Shown here: in pieces, positions 33,968 through 43,410 of the stretch
Layout: each line of letters opens with the position of its first letter
Position numbering within the stretch: position 1 is the first letter of the stretch
From: JAZDEY01 sp043808325 [NCBI: Candidatus Eiseniibacteriota bacterium]
Lineage (GTDB): Bacteria > Arandabacterota > Arandabacteria > Arandabacterales
DNA length: 64,000 nucleotides
Assembly (NCBI GenBank): GCA_043808325.1
Contig: JAZDEY010000031.1
Span: 1-64,000 of the forward strand
Direction of reading: 5' to 3'
Made by a program: the position numbers and the translations under genes
The notes under the pieces: model-generated
Told to the model about the DNA's origin: nothing
Databases searched by the model: none
The model's input: the letters and a program-made list of their open reading frames with translations, nothing else

Positions 33968-35014
33968 ATGAAGCAGATCCTTACCGTCTCCCCGTCGCCT
34001 CACATAAGAGATGGGCTCGACATAAGGGGCGTGATGTATGCCGTGGTGGTCGCGCTTCTGCCGGCGGCTGCAGGGTCGGTTTACTTCTTCGGAATGAAAG
34101 CCCTGCTCATAATATCGATCACGTGCCTCTCCGCCATTCTCACTGAGGCGGTCTGCCAGCGGGCGATCAAAAGGCCCATCACTATTGCCGACGGGAGTGC
34201 CCTGGTTACCGGAATGCTGCTGGCTTTCAATCTCCCTCCCGGTGTGCCTTATTGGCTGCCTGTGGTGGGGGCAGCCTTTGCGATCGGGATCGCCAAGATA
34301 CCTTTCGGAGGACTTGGCTACAATCCCCTGAACCCTGCGCTTGCGGCCCGAGCTTTTCTTATGGCCTCATGGCCGGCCTACATGACGGCGGCGTGGGCCG
34401 CGCCATCACGCGGATCGCTCTCGGGGATCTCGGGAACAAATGCCATAACCACGGCCACACCCCTGGGCGTCTTCAAGACAGCCAATCAAGTCCTTGGTGA
34501 TCCTTCCGCGTCGCTTCAAAGTGTGGCTCTCGCAAAGGACAATCTGAAGTACCTATATTCTACCGATTCGCTGAAAAACCTCTTCTTTGGCAATCGCGGC
34601 GGATGCATCGGAGAGACATCGGTGCTGCTCCTCGTGATAGGTGCCGCCTATCTGCTCTTAAGGCGGATCATATGCTGGAGGATTCCAGTCTCTTATGTAG
34701 CTACGGTGGGGTTGCTGGGCTGGATAATGGGCGGACAGGGTCTGCTCCATGGTAATGCGCTGTTTCAGGTCCTCTCCGGCGGACTGATCCTGGGTGCTTT
34801 TTTCATGGCCACCGACATGGTGACGTCCCCGGTAACGCCTAGAGGCAAGTTGATCTTTGGGTTTGGATGTGGGATCATCACCAGCGTAATACGACTGAAG
34901 GGGGGATACCCGGAAGGCGTATCCTATTCAATCCTCATTATGAATATCACGGTTCCCCTGATTGACAAGTTCACGCGGCCCAGGATATTGGGCGAGGTGA
35001 AACCTGCCAAATGA
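33968..35014 (+). CDS. rnfD: RNF complex subunit D (FMN-bearing membrane subunit)
   Basis: 348 residues with about ten membrane helices. The covalent FMN site is NAITTATPLG, with Thr164 the likely attachment residue. GGLGYNPLNPALAARAF and VTSPVTPRGKLIFG are conserved NqrB/RnfD stretches. It carries electrons through the membrane in the ion-pumping core. ATG 33968 directly follows the rnfC stop. The ApbE at 48.6 kb would attach the FMN. Confidence 0.93.
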   Translation: MKQILTVSPSPHIRDGLDIRGVMYAVVVALLPAAAGSVYFFGMKALLIISITCLSAILTEAVCQRAIKRPITIADGSALVTGMLLAFNLPPGVPYWLPVVGAAFAIGIAKIPFGGLGYNPLNPALAARAFLMASWPAYMTAAWAAPSRGSLSGISGTNAITTATPLGVFKTANQVLGDPSASLQSVALAKDNLKYLYSTDSLKNLFFGNRGGCIGETSVLLLVIGAAYLLLRRIICWRIPVSYVATVGLLGWIMGGQGLLHGNALFQVLSGGLILGAFFMATDMVTSPVTPRGKLIFGFGCGIITSVIRLKGGYPEGVSYSILIMNITVPLIDKFTRPRILGEVKPAK

Positions 35015-35934
35015 TGCTGAGACTGACGTTTGTGCTGGCACTGATATGTCTGGTTGCGGCTCTGGCCCTTGGATTCGTGTATCGCGGCACGGCTCCCATG
35101 ATCGAGAAGCAGAAGATGATCATCGATGAACTGGCGAGGCGTTCCGTCCTGCCCGAGGCGCTTTGCGGCGCATTCGTGCCGGTTGAGACCAACGGTTTTG
35201 TCTACTATAAAGGTTACCGAAATGCCGACACAACCGGTCTGGTGGGTTACACCGTTACGGCCCGGGGCCGCGGCTACAGCAGCACTATCGAGACTATCGT
35301 CGGCGTGGACTTAAGGGGTCGGATAACCGGCATGAGGATAACATCTGAGAAGGAGACTCCAGGCCTTGGCACCAGGATCGAGGAGGTGAAGAGCGCCAGG
35401 ACCGTGCTCGATGCCCTGAAAGCGGTTGCCGGCAGAGACACTCCGAAGAAGCTGGTGGTGGAAATCGGTGGGGAGGGGAGCGCCCGCCACGCGGTTGAGG
35501 CCGAAATAAGGGATGCCGGCCTGTGCGCAGAGGTGGAAGAGGCGCTGGCCCGCGGCGATACGGCGGAAGTGACGGCTGTGGCTGCAAGAGCAATTGGAGT
35601 AACCGGCGCTGATGCGGCGATGGTCTTCGCCGATCCGGCGCTGACCTGCGAGTTGTGCGATAAGGTTATCAAGAGGCTCCGCTCGGAATCGACCCCCTGG
35701 TTTCAGTCTCAATTCGTGGGGAAGTCCCGGGCCGAACTGGTGCTTGCCGGGCAGGCCACCGATAAGCCACCTGAGGCCACGTCAGGCGCAACGCCACAGT
35801 CGCAGAAGACCTGGAAGCCGATTCAGGCGATTGCCGGGGCTACCATATCGTCAAGGGCGGTTGCAGAATCGGTGAGAAATGCTATAGTAGAGCTTGACAA
35901 GGCGACAAGTGGTTTTCAGGAGGTCACGGAGTGA
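35011..35934 (+). CDS. rnfG: RNF complex subunit G with an extra ~100-residue insertion
   Basis: 307 residues, against about 190-210 usually. A membrane anchor is at residues 5-25. The FMN-binding domain begins with GYTVTARGRGYSS and SEKETPGLGTRIEE (111-125). It resumes with PWFQSQFVGK (229-238) and the flavin site IAGATISSRAV, with Thr278 the likely FMN attachment. Between them residues about 127-228 are an insertion rich in Ala and charged residues containing a Cys pair (LTCELC at 211-216). The protein carries FMN on the outer face of the membrane. Starts within the rnfD stop; overlaps rnfE by 4 bp. Confidence 0.9.
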   Translation: MMLRLTFVLALICLVAALALGFVYRGTAPMIEKQKMIIDELARRSVLPEALCGAFVPVETNGFVYYKGYRNADTTGLVGYTVTARGRGYSSTIETIVGVDLRGRITGMRITSEKETPGLGTRIEEVKSARTVLDALKAVAGRDTPKKLVVEIGGEGSARHAVEAEIRDAGLCAEVEEALARGDTAEVTAVAARAIGVTGADAAMVFADPALTCELCDKVIKRLRSESTPWFQSQFVGKSRAELVLAGQATDKPPEATSGATPQSQKTWKPIQAIAGATISSRAVAESVRNAIVELDKATSGFQEVTE

Positions 35935-36533
35935 GCCTCGGACGAGAGTTCACAAAAGGGCTCTACAGCGAGATGCCGGTGTTCCGCATTGTGCTGGGCG
36001 TATGCCCGACACTTGCCGTATCGACTGCTCTCAAGAACGGGGTCGGTATGGGTATCGCAGCAACCTTTGTCCTGGTCGGGTCAAACGTGTTCGTCTCATT
36101 GATCCGCGGCGTGATTCCACCGAAAATAAGGATACCCTGTTACATAGTTGTGATTGCCAGCTTTGTAACAATTGTCGATCTGGTGATGGCCGGATACACT
36201 CCGGAGCTTCACAAGAATCTCGGCATATTCATACCGCTGATTGTCGTCAACTGCATCATACTTGGGCGAGCAGAGGCCTTCGCGGGCAAGAACGGCGTTG
36301 TGGCGTCGCTCATGGATGGGCTTGGAATGGGGATCGGCTTCACCTTCGCCCTGTCAATCGTGTCGACCATACGGGAGATAATTGGCTCCGGCAAGATCTG
36401 GAACTTGGTGGTCTTGGGCCAGCACTACAATCCGGTTCTCGCGGTCGTGCTCGCGCCGGGTGCCTTCATCACGCTTGGATTGGTGATCGGTTTCTTCAAT
36501 CTCCTGGACATTAGGAGGAGAGGACAAGGTTAG
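35931..36533 (+). CDS. rnfE: RNF complex subunit E
   Basis: 200 residues, six membrane helices. It shares the pseudo-twofold Rnf/NqrD-E fold with RnfA. Conserved Cys stretches CPTLAVSTALKNGVGMG and NCIILGRAEAFAGKNG supply ligands for the iron-sulfur cluster embedded between RnfA and RnfE. Starts within the rnfG stop, with rnfA 3 bp behind. Confidence 0.94.
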   Translation: MSLGREFTKGLYSEMPVFRIVLGVCPTLAVSTALKNGVGMGIAATFVLVGSNVFVSLIRGVIPPKIRIPCYIVVIASFVTIVDLVMAGYTPELHKNLGIFIPLIVVNCIILGRAEAFAGKNGVVASLMDGLGMGIGFTFALSIVSTIREIIGSGKIWNLVVLGQHYNPVLAVVLAPGAFITLGLVIGFFNLLDIRRRGQG

Positions 36534-36536
36534 CCT

Positions 36537-37124
36537 ATGGACCTAGGCAAACTCCTGGCAATTGCGATAGGCGCCATCCTGATCAACAATTTCGTGCTTG
36601 CCCGATTCCTTGGACTGTGTCCGTTTCTCGGTGTCTCCAAGCAGTTGGATTCGGCTGTAGGAATGGGTTTCGCGGTGATATTCGTCATGACCATGGCATC
36701 GATGGTCTGCTTTGGGGTGTATCAGTACGTGCTCACTCCCCTTCACATCCAGTACTTGAGGACTATCGCCTTCATCCTTGTGATTGCCGCGCTGGTTCAG
36801 TTCGTCGAAATGGTGCTTGAGAAATCGTCACCAGGTCTTTACAAGGCGCTGGGCATATATCTGCCGCTGATTACCACCAATTGCGCAGTCCTGGGCGTTG
36901 CGGTCCTGAACGTGGACAAGTCCTATGGCTTCATTCAAACCACGGTTCATGGCTTCGCTGGGGGCCTAGGTTTCATGGTTGCCATGATCTTGATGGCGGG
37001 CCTGAGAGAACGGATTGAGCTCGGGCCGATACCGGAGTCTCTCAAGGGCTTTCCTATTGCCTTCATAATGACCGGGCTGATGGCTCTCGCTTTTCTCGGT
37101 TTCGCCGGTCTGATAACTGAGTGA
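36537..37124 (+). CDS. rnfA: RNF complex subunit A
   Basis: 195 residues, six membrane helices. NNFVLARFLGLCPFLGVSKQ and LITTNCAVLGVAVLN are RnfA/NqrE signatures holding the intramembrane cluster cysteines. The following gene is a lipoprotein, not rnfB as in most operons. Confidence 0.94.
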   Translation: MDLGKLLAIAIGAILINNFVLARFLGLCPFLGVSKQLDSAVGMGFAVIFVMTMASMVCFGVYQYVLTPLHIQYLRTIAFILVIAALVQFVEMVLEKSSPGLYKALGIYLPLITTNCAVLGVAVLNVDKSYGFIQTTVHGFAGGLGFMVAMILMAGLRERIELGPIPESLKGFPIAFIMTGLMALAFLGFAGLITE

Positions 37125-37153
37125 CTAAGGCTATCTATAAGGAGGTGCTCAAA

Positions 37154-38023
37154 ATGAGGATCTCGGTGGGGTTGTTGCTTCTGGGTATGATCTTCTACCT
37201 GGGTTGTGGGGGCAAGACGACGGTCTCCACGATGTCTGAGCCCGTGCGACTGGCCTACAAAGACGTGGGCGGCCGGTCGATGCAATACAAGATGACGTCC
37301 AGTGTTACGGTAAACGTGGGAGGCTCGACCAGTACGTGGGTCAGCGATATTACCTATTCCGCCAAGGTGGAGAGCATCTACTCGGAGGGTACGATAGCGA
37401 GAAGGATAACCTTTGACGACTTCTCAATAAGTACCATATCCGGCGGTAGGCCCGAACCCGATGAAGCGGCGGCCGGATACAAGGGACAGTATCTGTGGCT
37501 GAAGCTCGGACCTGCCGGCCAGATCGTTGACTGGAAGGGGCTGGACAAGCTCAGCAGTTATACTGCGGAAGATCGTAACTTGAGGGACGTACTGGTTCAG
37601 CAGATGGCAGCCCTTTTCCAGCCGCTTCCCGCCGACCCCGTCAATATCGGCAGCAAGTGGCAGTCGACGGTCGAGATACCGGTGACGATCAGGGGCGGCG
37701 ACTTCAAACAGACGGTGAAGACGGACTACGAGGTCTCGGGTTTCGGTCTGCGTTCGGGCAGAAACTGCGCGAAGATTGCCGTTGTCGCGGCGGTGGAGGG
37801 CGAGGGTAGCGGTACGCGCGGAGCCGACAGGAAATTCTGGGTGGAAGCTTCGGGGCTTGGCAAGGGCGAGATGTGGTTCGATTATGAGAATGGTCTGCTG
37901 GTCGATTACGGCGTGGGCGTTACCGCTGACCAGACCATTAACTACGAGAGAGCCGGCAAGGCCGATGTTGCGACCGAAGTCGCAACGATTGACAGCCAGT
38001 CCAAAATAAGGTTAGTGAAGTAG
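37154..38023 (+). CDS. Lipoprotein of unknown function inside the RNF operon
   Basis: 289 residues. MRISVGLLLLGMIFYLGC gives a lipoprotein signal with Cys18. The mature part is beta-rich and resembles DUF6263-type lipoproteins: YKDVGGRSMQYKMTSSVTV, then PVNIGSKWQSTVEIP and KFWVEASGLGKGEMWFDYE. GGAGG stands 8 nt before the ATG. It lies between rnfA and rnfB, 30 bp from the first and 11 bp from the second, so it is very probably co-expressed with the complex and could be an extra periplasmic partner. That role is inference from position only. Confidence 0.7.
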   Translation: MRISVGLLLLGMIFYLGCGGKTTVSTMSEPVRLAYKDVGGRSMQYKMTSSVTVNVGGSTSTWVSDITYSAKVESIYSEGTIARRITFDDFSISTISGGRPEPDEAAAGYKGQYLWLKLGPAGQIVDWKGLDKLSSYTAEDRNLRDVLVQQMAALFQPLPADPVNIGSKWQSTVEIPVTIRGGDFKQTVKTDYEVSGFGLRSGRNCAKIAVVAAVEGEGSGTRGADRKFWVEASGLGKGEMWFDYENGLLVDYGVGVTADQTINYERAGKADVATEVATIDSQSKIRLVK

Positions 38024-38034
38024 GAGACTATCGG

Positions 38035-39033
38035 TTGTCCGACGTGGTTCTCTATTCAGCCTTGAGTCTCACGACGATGGGCGCGGCATTCGGTGTGTTG
38101 CTTGCGCTTGCTGCCAAGAAGTTCGCCGTGGCTCGGGATGAGCGTGTTGAGAGGATCCAGGCGATCCTGCCCGGGGCCAATTGCGGCGGTTGCGGCTACG
38201 CCGGGTGTGAAGGCTTTGCCAAAGCGCTCTTGGCGGGCAAGGTCGATGCCGGCCTGTGTAGCTCCATGGGCGGCGAAACCGCACTCAGGATGGCCGAGAT
38301 CCTCGGCCGGGAGGTCACTGAGAAAACTCGGCGGGTCGCCTTTGTCGGCTGCAAAGGCGGCAGTCGCGTCAGGCCCAGGGTCGACTACCGGGGAGTGCGT
38401 TCATGCACGGCTTTGGTGCTCTTGACGGAGAACCTCAGAGAGTGCCGCTACGGCTGCATCGGGCTCGGAACCTGTGTCGAAGCTTGTCACTTCGACGCCA
38501 TCGCCATGGTCGACGGCTGTGCGGTGGTTGATGATTCCAGGTGCACGGGCTGCGGCGCTTGCGTCAAGGCCTGTCCCAAGAGGATCATCTCCCTCGTGCC
38601 CGGACCTAAGAAAGTGAGGGTCGCCTGCAGCTCTCACTACGTGAGCAAGGACGTCAGAGCGGTTTGCGACGTCGGATGCATAGCCTGCGCAATCTGTCGT
38701 AAGAACTGTCCCGTCAAGTGTATTGAAATCAGGGCCGACCTCGCCGCCTTGGACCACGAGAAGTGCATAAACTGCGGCATCTGCGCGGCCTTGTGCCCGA
38801 CCGGCACCATCGTGGACAGGGTAGCCGCAAGGCCCAAGACTTTCATTGGAACCTCGTGCTCGGGTTGCGGCGAGTGCGTCAAGGTATGCCGGCTCAAGGC
38901 GATTGAAGGAAAGATCGGGAGCAAGCACGCCGTGATTCTCGAGAAGTGCATCGGCTGTGGGCTCTGCATTGATGTCTGCGGTGAGAGGGCCATAACGATG
39001 GTGGGAGCCCTTGGTCATCAGCGGGACGAGTAG
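38035..39033 (+). CDS. rnfB: RNF complex subunit B, ferredoxin-like with many [4Fe-4S] sites
   Basis: 332 residues. N-terminal membrane helix, then the Fe-S domain GANCGGCGYAGCEGF. Six further ferredoxin-type motifs follow (starting CRYGC, CTGCGAC, CDVGCIAC, CINCGIC, CSGCGEC, CIGCGLC). The enteric RnfB has two; the extended form is known from Acetobacterium-type RNF. It takes electrons from reduced ferredoxin. TTG 38035 is the start, close behind the lipoprotein. The high cluster number suggests a long electron wire or branching to other donors. Confidence 0.92.
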   Translation: MSDVVLYSALSLTTMGAAFGVLLALAAKKFAVARDERVERIQAILPGANCGGCGYAGCEGFAKALLAGKVDAGLCSSMGGETALRMAEILGREVTEKTRRVAFVGCKGGSRVRPRVDYRGVRSCTALVLLTENLRECRYGCIGLGTCVEACHFDAIAMVDGCAVVDDSRCTGCGACVKACPKRIISLVPGPKKVRVACSSHYVSKDVRAVCDVGCIACAICRKNCPVKCIEIRADLAALDHEKCINCGICAALCPTGTIVDRVAARPKTFIGTSCSGCGECVKVCRLKAIEGKIGSKHAVILEKCIGCGLCIDVCGERAITMVGALGHQRDE

Positions 39034-39089
39034 CAGGCCTCCTCAAGGCCGGAAGCTTGCTCGGTGTGTTCCCGGGGCGATCGTTTCCT

Positions 39090-39854
39090 ATGGGTGAGAC
39101 GCGCGAGAGGCAGATGACATTCATCGAGCATCTTGAAGAGCTCAGGTGGGTGATCATCTGGATAGTGATCGCGACGGTCGCGGGCAGTGTGGCCGGGTGG
39201 TACGTGTCGGATCGGGTGATAGAGTTCGTCAGCGGCGATCTGGCGAAAATTCTCACCAGGATCTACGGCCCTGGAGTTGAATACAACCTGCATGTCTTCG
39301 AGGTCTCCGAGGCCCTGACTACCAAACTCAAGATCGCCCTTCTTGTTGGGCTCCTCCTGGCACTCCCCTTTAACATCTATAAGATATGGCAGTTCGTTTC
39401 TCCAGGCCTGTTCTCGCGCGAGAAGCGGACCGTGGGGCCCCTGGTGCTGCTGTCGATCGTGCTCTTCTACGCGGGGGTTGTCTTCGCCTATCTGGTGATG
39501 GTGAAGATGACCGTGGCATTTCTCTTTAAGGTGAAACCTGGGCCGGTAGTCGCCACGGTGAGACTGGGCAGCTATACCTCGTTTGTCGCCAAGTTCGTTC
39601 TGACCTTCGGTCTGATCTTCCAGTTGCCGCTGGTGATGGCGGTCCTGGCCTGGGCCGGCATAATTCCCACCAGGATTATGAGAACAGGTTGGAGGTATGC
39701 GGTGGTAGGAATCCTCGTGGTCGCGGCGATCCTGACCCCACCGGACGTGGTATCCCAGACAATGATGGCAGTGCCTATGCTGCTGCTGTACTGGCTTGGC
39801 TATCTTCTGGCCAAAGTCTTTGAGAGAAAGCGGCGGCAGCGAGATTCGCCTTGA
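39090..39854 (+). CDS. tatC: Sec-independent protein translocase TatC
   Basis: 254 residues with six membrane helices. MTFIEHLEELRWVIIW is the family N-terminus, and VSPGLFSREKR and FQLPLVMAVLAWAGI are conserved. It is the receptor for twin-arginine signal peptides. ATG 39090 is used; a TTG at 39057 would add eleven residues. No tatA lies in the window. A strong terminator follows, ending the run of genes that began at the NrdR-box promoter or an internal one. Confidence 0.92.
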   Translation: MGETRERQMTFIEHLEELRWVIIWIVIATVAGSVAGWYVSDRVIEFVSGDLAKILTRIYGPGVEYNLHVFEVSEALTTKLKIALLVGLLLALPFNIYKIWQFVSPGLFSREKRTVGPLVLLSIVLFYAGVVFAYLVMVKMTVAFLFKVKPGPVVATVRLGSYTSFVAKFVLTFGLIFQLPLVMAVLAWAGIIPTRIMRTGWRYAVVGILVVAAILTPPDVVSQTMMAVPMLLLYWLGYLLAKVFERKRRQRDSP

Positions 39855-39886
39855 CAGCCTCCGCCGGCCCGGTTAGGATAACCAGG

Positions 39887-39922
39887 GTTGCCTCTGTGCT
39901 CGATCCGCAGAGGCAATTTCTT
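39887..39922 (+). terminator. Rho-independent terminator after tatC
   Basis: TTGCCTCTG (39887-39895) pairs perfectly with CAGAGGCAA (39907-39915), followed by TTTCTTT. It shows that the hdr-flx genes need their own promoter and that HdrC cannot begin at an open-frame codon near 39888. Confidence 0.9.
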
Positions 39923-39959
39923 TGGCTGGTTCCTGGCTGGTTCTTTGCCGAGGGAGACG

Positions 39960-40529
39960 ATGCATCAAGCCGATCCGCATCCCGAGAAAGTCTGCGTTGC
40001 CCAGTTCCTTGACGAGGTTGAGAGCCAGAGCGGCGAGAAGGTCAGGGTCTGCTACCAGTGCGGCAAGTGCTCCGCAGGTTGCCCTGTCGGCTACGCGATG
40101 GATCTGCTTCCCAACCAGGTGATGAGGCTGGTGCAGCTCGGGCTCAAGCATGAGGTCCTGGGCTCTTCCAGCATCTGGCTTTGCGCCTCGTGTGAGACCT
40201 GCGCTACACGTTGCCCGCGAGAGATAGAAATCGTAAAGGTAATGGATTTCCTGAGGCAGAAGGCCCGGCTCGAGGGATACACCCACGCCGCGAGGGAGGT
40301 CCCCATATTCATACACGCCTTCACCAATAACCTGAAACGCTTTGGGAGGCTCTACGAAGCCGTGCTTGTCGGTTCATATAATCTCACCAGCGGCCATCTC
40401 ACCAAGGACATGGACAAGGCGCCCGCGATGATTCTCAAGCGTAAGATTGCCCTCCTGCCAACCAGGGCCAAAGGCATGGGTAGGGTCAGAGAGATCATCA
40501 AAAACATCGAGGATTCGAGGAGCCGATGA
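39960..40529 (+). CDS. hdrC: Heterodisulfide reductase subunit C-like
   Basis: 189 residues. Two [4Fe-4S] motifs (CYQCGKCSAGCPVGYAMDLLP and CASCETCATRCPREIEI) and a C-terminal helical part are typical of HdrC. It carries electrons between HdrA and HdrB. ATG 39960 follows GGGAG closely; an upstream frame is excluded by the terminator at 39887-39922. It overlaps hdrB by 4 bp. Confidence 0.9.
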   Translation: MHQADPHPEKVCVAQFLDEVESQSGEKVRVCYQCGKCSAGCPVGYAMDLLPNQVMRLVQLGLKHEVLGSSSIWLCASCETCATRCPREIEIVKVMDFLRQKARLEGYTHAAREVPIFIHAFTNNLKRFGRLYEAVLVGSYNLTSGHLTKDMDKAPAMILKRKIALLPTRAKGMGRVREIIKNIEDSRSR

Positions 40530-41401
40530 AGTTCGCTTTCTATCCCGGGTGCTCCCTCGAGTCATCCGCCACGGAGTACCGGGCCTCGACCGAGCTTGTG
40601 ACCCGTACACTTGGAATCGAGCTTGAAGAGATTCCGGGCTGGATATGCTGCGGTTCGACCCCGGTTCACATGTCGGACAAACTCCTGGGAATAGCACTTC
40701 CGGCGGATTCGCTGCTTCAGGCTGAGAGAATGAAGACCGACGGGGTGCTGGTGAGCTGTGCCTCGTGCTACAGCAGGCTAAAGGCCGCCAATCACGCCAT
40801 CAAGACCAATGAGCGGATTCGCCACGAGGTTGGTCAGGCTTTGGGGGTGGATTATCAGGGTAACGTGCCCGTATATCACATGTTGGAGATCGCGGCCAAG
40901 GCCGCGGCCGCGCCCGACTTCGAAGCCAAGATAAAGCGCAAACTCAAAGGTCTCAAGGTTGCGAGCTACTATGGATGCCTGCTTGTCCGCCCGCCTGAGA
41001 TCACGGGTTTTGATGACCCGGAAGATCCCCAGTCGCTGGACAGGATTGTCGCAGCTCTGGGGGCCGAGCCCATCAAGTGGCGGTCCAAGGTGGAGTGCTG
41101 CGGTGCAGCCCTGGCTTTCACTCATGCCGACATTGTGCTCAAACTCTCCGGCGAGATTCTCGAAGATGCCAAGGATAGTGGCGCGGATGTGGTCATTGCG
41201 GCGTGCCCTCTCTGCCATTCCAACCTGGACTTGAGACAGCGCAGCATCGAGAAGTACCTCGGGGTTGATCTTGAGGTCCCGGTGCTTTACTTCACCCAGC
41301 TTCTGGGCCTCGCGTTTGGATACTCGGCCGGCCAACTGGGGCTCGGCAAGCACATGGTCAGCCCGGTCCCGGTCTTGAAGAGACGCGGCATTCATGTCTG
41401 A
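40526..41401 (+). CDS. hdrB: Heterodisulfide reductase subunit B-like (two CCG domains)
   Basis: 291 residues. Two cysteine-rich CCG domains are present: YPGCSLESSA, WICCGST and SCASCYS in the first; YYGCLL, VECCGAAL and ACPLCHS in the second. These hold the noncubane [4Fe-4S] clusters that reduce a disulfide in methanogen HdrB. In bacteria the substrate is unknown, possibly a DsrC-like protein or another thiol; none is encoded here. Confidence 0.92.
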   Translation: MKFAFYPGCSLESSATEYRASTELVTRTLGIELEEIPGWICCGSTPVHMSDKLLGIALPADSLLQAERMKTDGVLVSCASCYSRLKAANHAIKTNERIRHEVGQALGVDYQGNVPVYHMLEIAAKAAAAPDFEAKIKRKLKGLKVASYYGCLLVRPPEITGFDDPEDPQSLDRIVAALGAEPIKWRSKVECCGAALAFTHADIVLKLSGEILEDAKDSGADVVIAACPLCHSNLDLRQRSIEKYLGVDLEVPVLYFTQLLGLAFGYSAGQLGLGKHMVSPVPVLKRRGIHV

Positions 41402-41410
41402 GGGGTATAG

Positions 41411-43402
41411 ATGGCGCGAATAGGCGTTTTCATCTGCTGGTGCGGCTCTAACATCGCCGCCACCGTTGACGTAAAAGCGGTGGCAGAGGCCGCTCGGAGC
41501 TTTCCCGGGGTGGCGCACTCGGTCGAATACAAGTACATGTGCTCCGATCCCGGCCAGGGAATGATCAAGCAGGCAATTCAAGATAAGCACCTGACCGGCG
41601 TGGTGGTCGCCGCCTGCTCACCGCGGATGCATGAGACCACCTTCAGGCGGCTCGCTCTGGCGAGCGGACTCAATCCCTACCTGGTTGAGATGGCGAACAT
41701 AAGGGAGCACTGCTCCTGGGTTCATGAGGACAGGCGGCTGGCAACCGCCAAGGCGATCGAGACGGTGCAGATGCTGGTCGAGAAAGTGAAGCGCAACGTC
41801 CCTCTTGAGGAGATCAGAGTGCCGGTAAAGCGGAGAGCGCTGGTCGTGGGTGGCGGCGTCGCCGGAATCCAGGCCGCACTTGACATCGTAAATGCAGGGA
41901 TCGACGTAGTCCTGGTGGAGCGTTCCCCATCGATTGGCGGGCACATGGCGCAGTTGGACGAGACCTTCCCCACGCTGGATTGCTCCCAGTGCATTCTCAC
42001 GCCTAAGATGGTAGACCTGGCCCAGAATCGGCGGGCCAAGATCTACACGTATGCCGAGGTCGAAAGTGTGAAAGGCTTCGTGGGTAATTTCAAGGTCACC
42101 ATTCGGCAGAAGGCGAAGACCGTCGATCCCTCCAAGTGCACAGGCTGCGGTCTTTGCGTGGAGAAGTGTCCCACCAGTCTTGCGAGCGAGTTCGACTGCG
42201 GGCTCGCCAAGCGCACGGCGATCTACGTTCCTTTTCCTCAAGCAGTTCCCAATAAGCCGGTGATCGACCGGTCGACCTGTCTGTGGTTCACCAAGGGGCG
42301 GTGCAAGGTGTGCGAGAAGGTCTGCCCTGCCGGGGCCGTCGACTTCGCGGACAAGGATCGTCTCGTCGAAGAGGAGGTGGGGGCGATCGTGGTCGCCACG
42401 GGTTATGACCTGATTGATCGCGGCCTCTACGGTGAATACGGGTACGGCAAGATCCCCGACGTGATCGATGGGCTGCAGTTCGAGCGCATGCTCAGCGCCT
42501 CGGGGCCTACCGGCGGGCGCCTGGTCAAGCCCTCGACCGGAGAGACGCCCAAGACCGTCGTTTTTATTCAGTGCGTGGGCTCCAGGGACGACTCCAAGGG
42601 CCTGCCCTATTGCTCGAGAATCTGCTGCATGTACACGGCCAAGCACGCGATGCTCTTCAAGCACAAGGTCAAAGACGGGAGGGCCTACATCTTCTATATT
42701 GATATCCGAGCGGGCGGCAAGGGCTACGAGGAATTTGTCAAGCGCGCCGTCGATGAGGACCGCGTGGTCTATCTGAGAGGACGCGTCTCACGAATCTATG
42801 AGAAGAACGGCAGTGTGATAGTCAAAGGAGCCGACACGCTCTCGGGCCAGCAGGTGGAGATAAAGGCCGATCTGGTGGTGCTTGCCACCGGGATCACTGC
42901 CTCTCAGGGCGCCAAGGAACTTGCCCAGAAGCTGCGGGTAGGTTTCGATCAGTATGGCTTCTTGACCGAGGCGCATCCGAAGCTGCGGCCGGTCGAGACC
43001 AATACGCCGGGCATCTTTCTTGCGGGCGCTTGCCAGGCTCCGAAGGATATCCCAGACACGGTCTCTCAGGCCGGCGCCGCCGCGAGCAAAGTGCTGGGGC
43101 TCTTGTCGGCGAGCGAGCTGGTCCGCGAGCCCCTTGTTGCAGAGGTCGATGAGGCGGTCTGCATCGGTTGTTTCGCCTGTGAGAGCACCTGTCCCTATGG
43201 CGCAGTCGAACACACGACGCGCAAGGATGCCGAGACCGGAGCCGAAGTGGAAGTTGCCACGGTGAATCCCGGAGTCTGTGAGGGCTGTGGCGCCTGCATC
43301 CCGGTATGCAGGCCGAAAGCCGTGGATCTTGAAGGTTTCAGTGAAGAGCAAATCTATCGTGAAATCAATGCCTTATCAGATACGATTAAAGTAAAGGAAT
43401 AA
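41411..43402 (+). CDS. hdrA: Heterodisulfide reductase subunit A-like flavoprotein
   Basis: 663 residues. Cys-bearing N-terminal domain (FICWCGSNIA; CSPRMHETTFR), then the FAD site VVGGGVAGIQAALDIVNAG. The HdrA stretch SIGGHMAQLDETFPTLDCSQ follows, with ferredoxin motifs CTGCGLCVEKCP and CKVCEKVCP inserted. A C-terminal ferredoxin domain has CIGCFACESTCP and CEGCGACIPVC. HdrA holds the FAD proposed to bifurcate electrons between ferredoxin and the disulfide. It sits between hdrB and a MvhD/FlxD-type gene. Confidence 0.93.
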   Translation: MARIGVFICWCGSNIAATVDVKAVAEAARSFPGVAHSVEYKYMCSDPGQGMIKQAIQDKHLTGVVVAACSPRMHETTFRRLALASGLNPYLVEMANIREHCSWVHEDRRLATAKAIETVQMLVEKVKRNVPLEEIRVPVKRRALVVGGGVAGIQAALDIVNAGIDVVLVERSPSIGGHMAQLDETFPTLDCSQCILTPKMVDLAQNRRAKIYTYAEVESVKGFVGNFKVTIRQKAKTVDPSKCTGCGLCVEKCPTSLASEFDCGLAKRTAIYVPFPQAVPNKPVIDRSTCLWFTKGRCKVCEKVCPAGAVDFADKDRLVEEEVGAIVVATGYDLIDRGLYGEYGYGKIPDVIDGLQFERMLSASGPTGGRLVKPSTGETPKTVVFIQCVGSRDDSKGLPYCSRICCMYTAKHAMLFKHKVKDGRAYIFYIDIRAGGKGYEEFVKRAVDEDRVVYLRGRVSRIYEKNGSVIVKGADTLSGQQVEIKADLVVLATGITASQGAKELAQKLRVGFDQYGFLTEAHPKLRPVETNTPGIFLAGACQAPKDIPDTVSQAGAAASKVLGLLSASELVREPLVAEVDEAVCIGCFACESTCPYGAVEHTTRKDAETGAEVEVATVNPGVCEGCGACIPVCRPKAVDLEGFSEEQIYREINALSDTIKVKE

Positions 43403-43410
43403 GACGTCCC

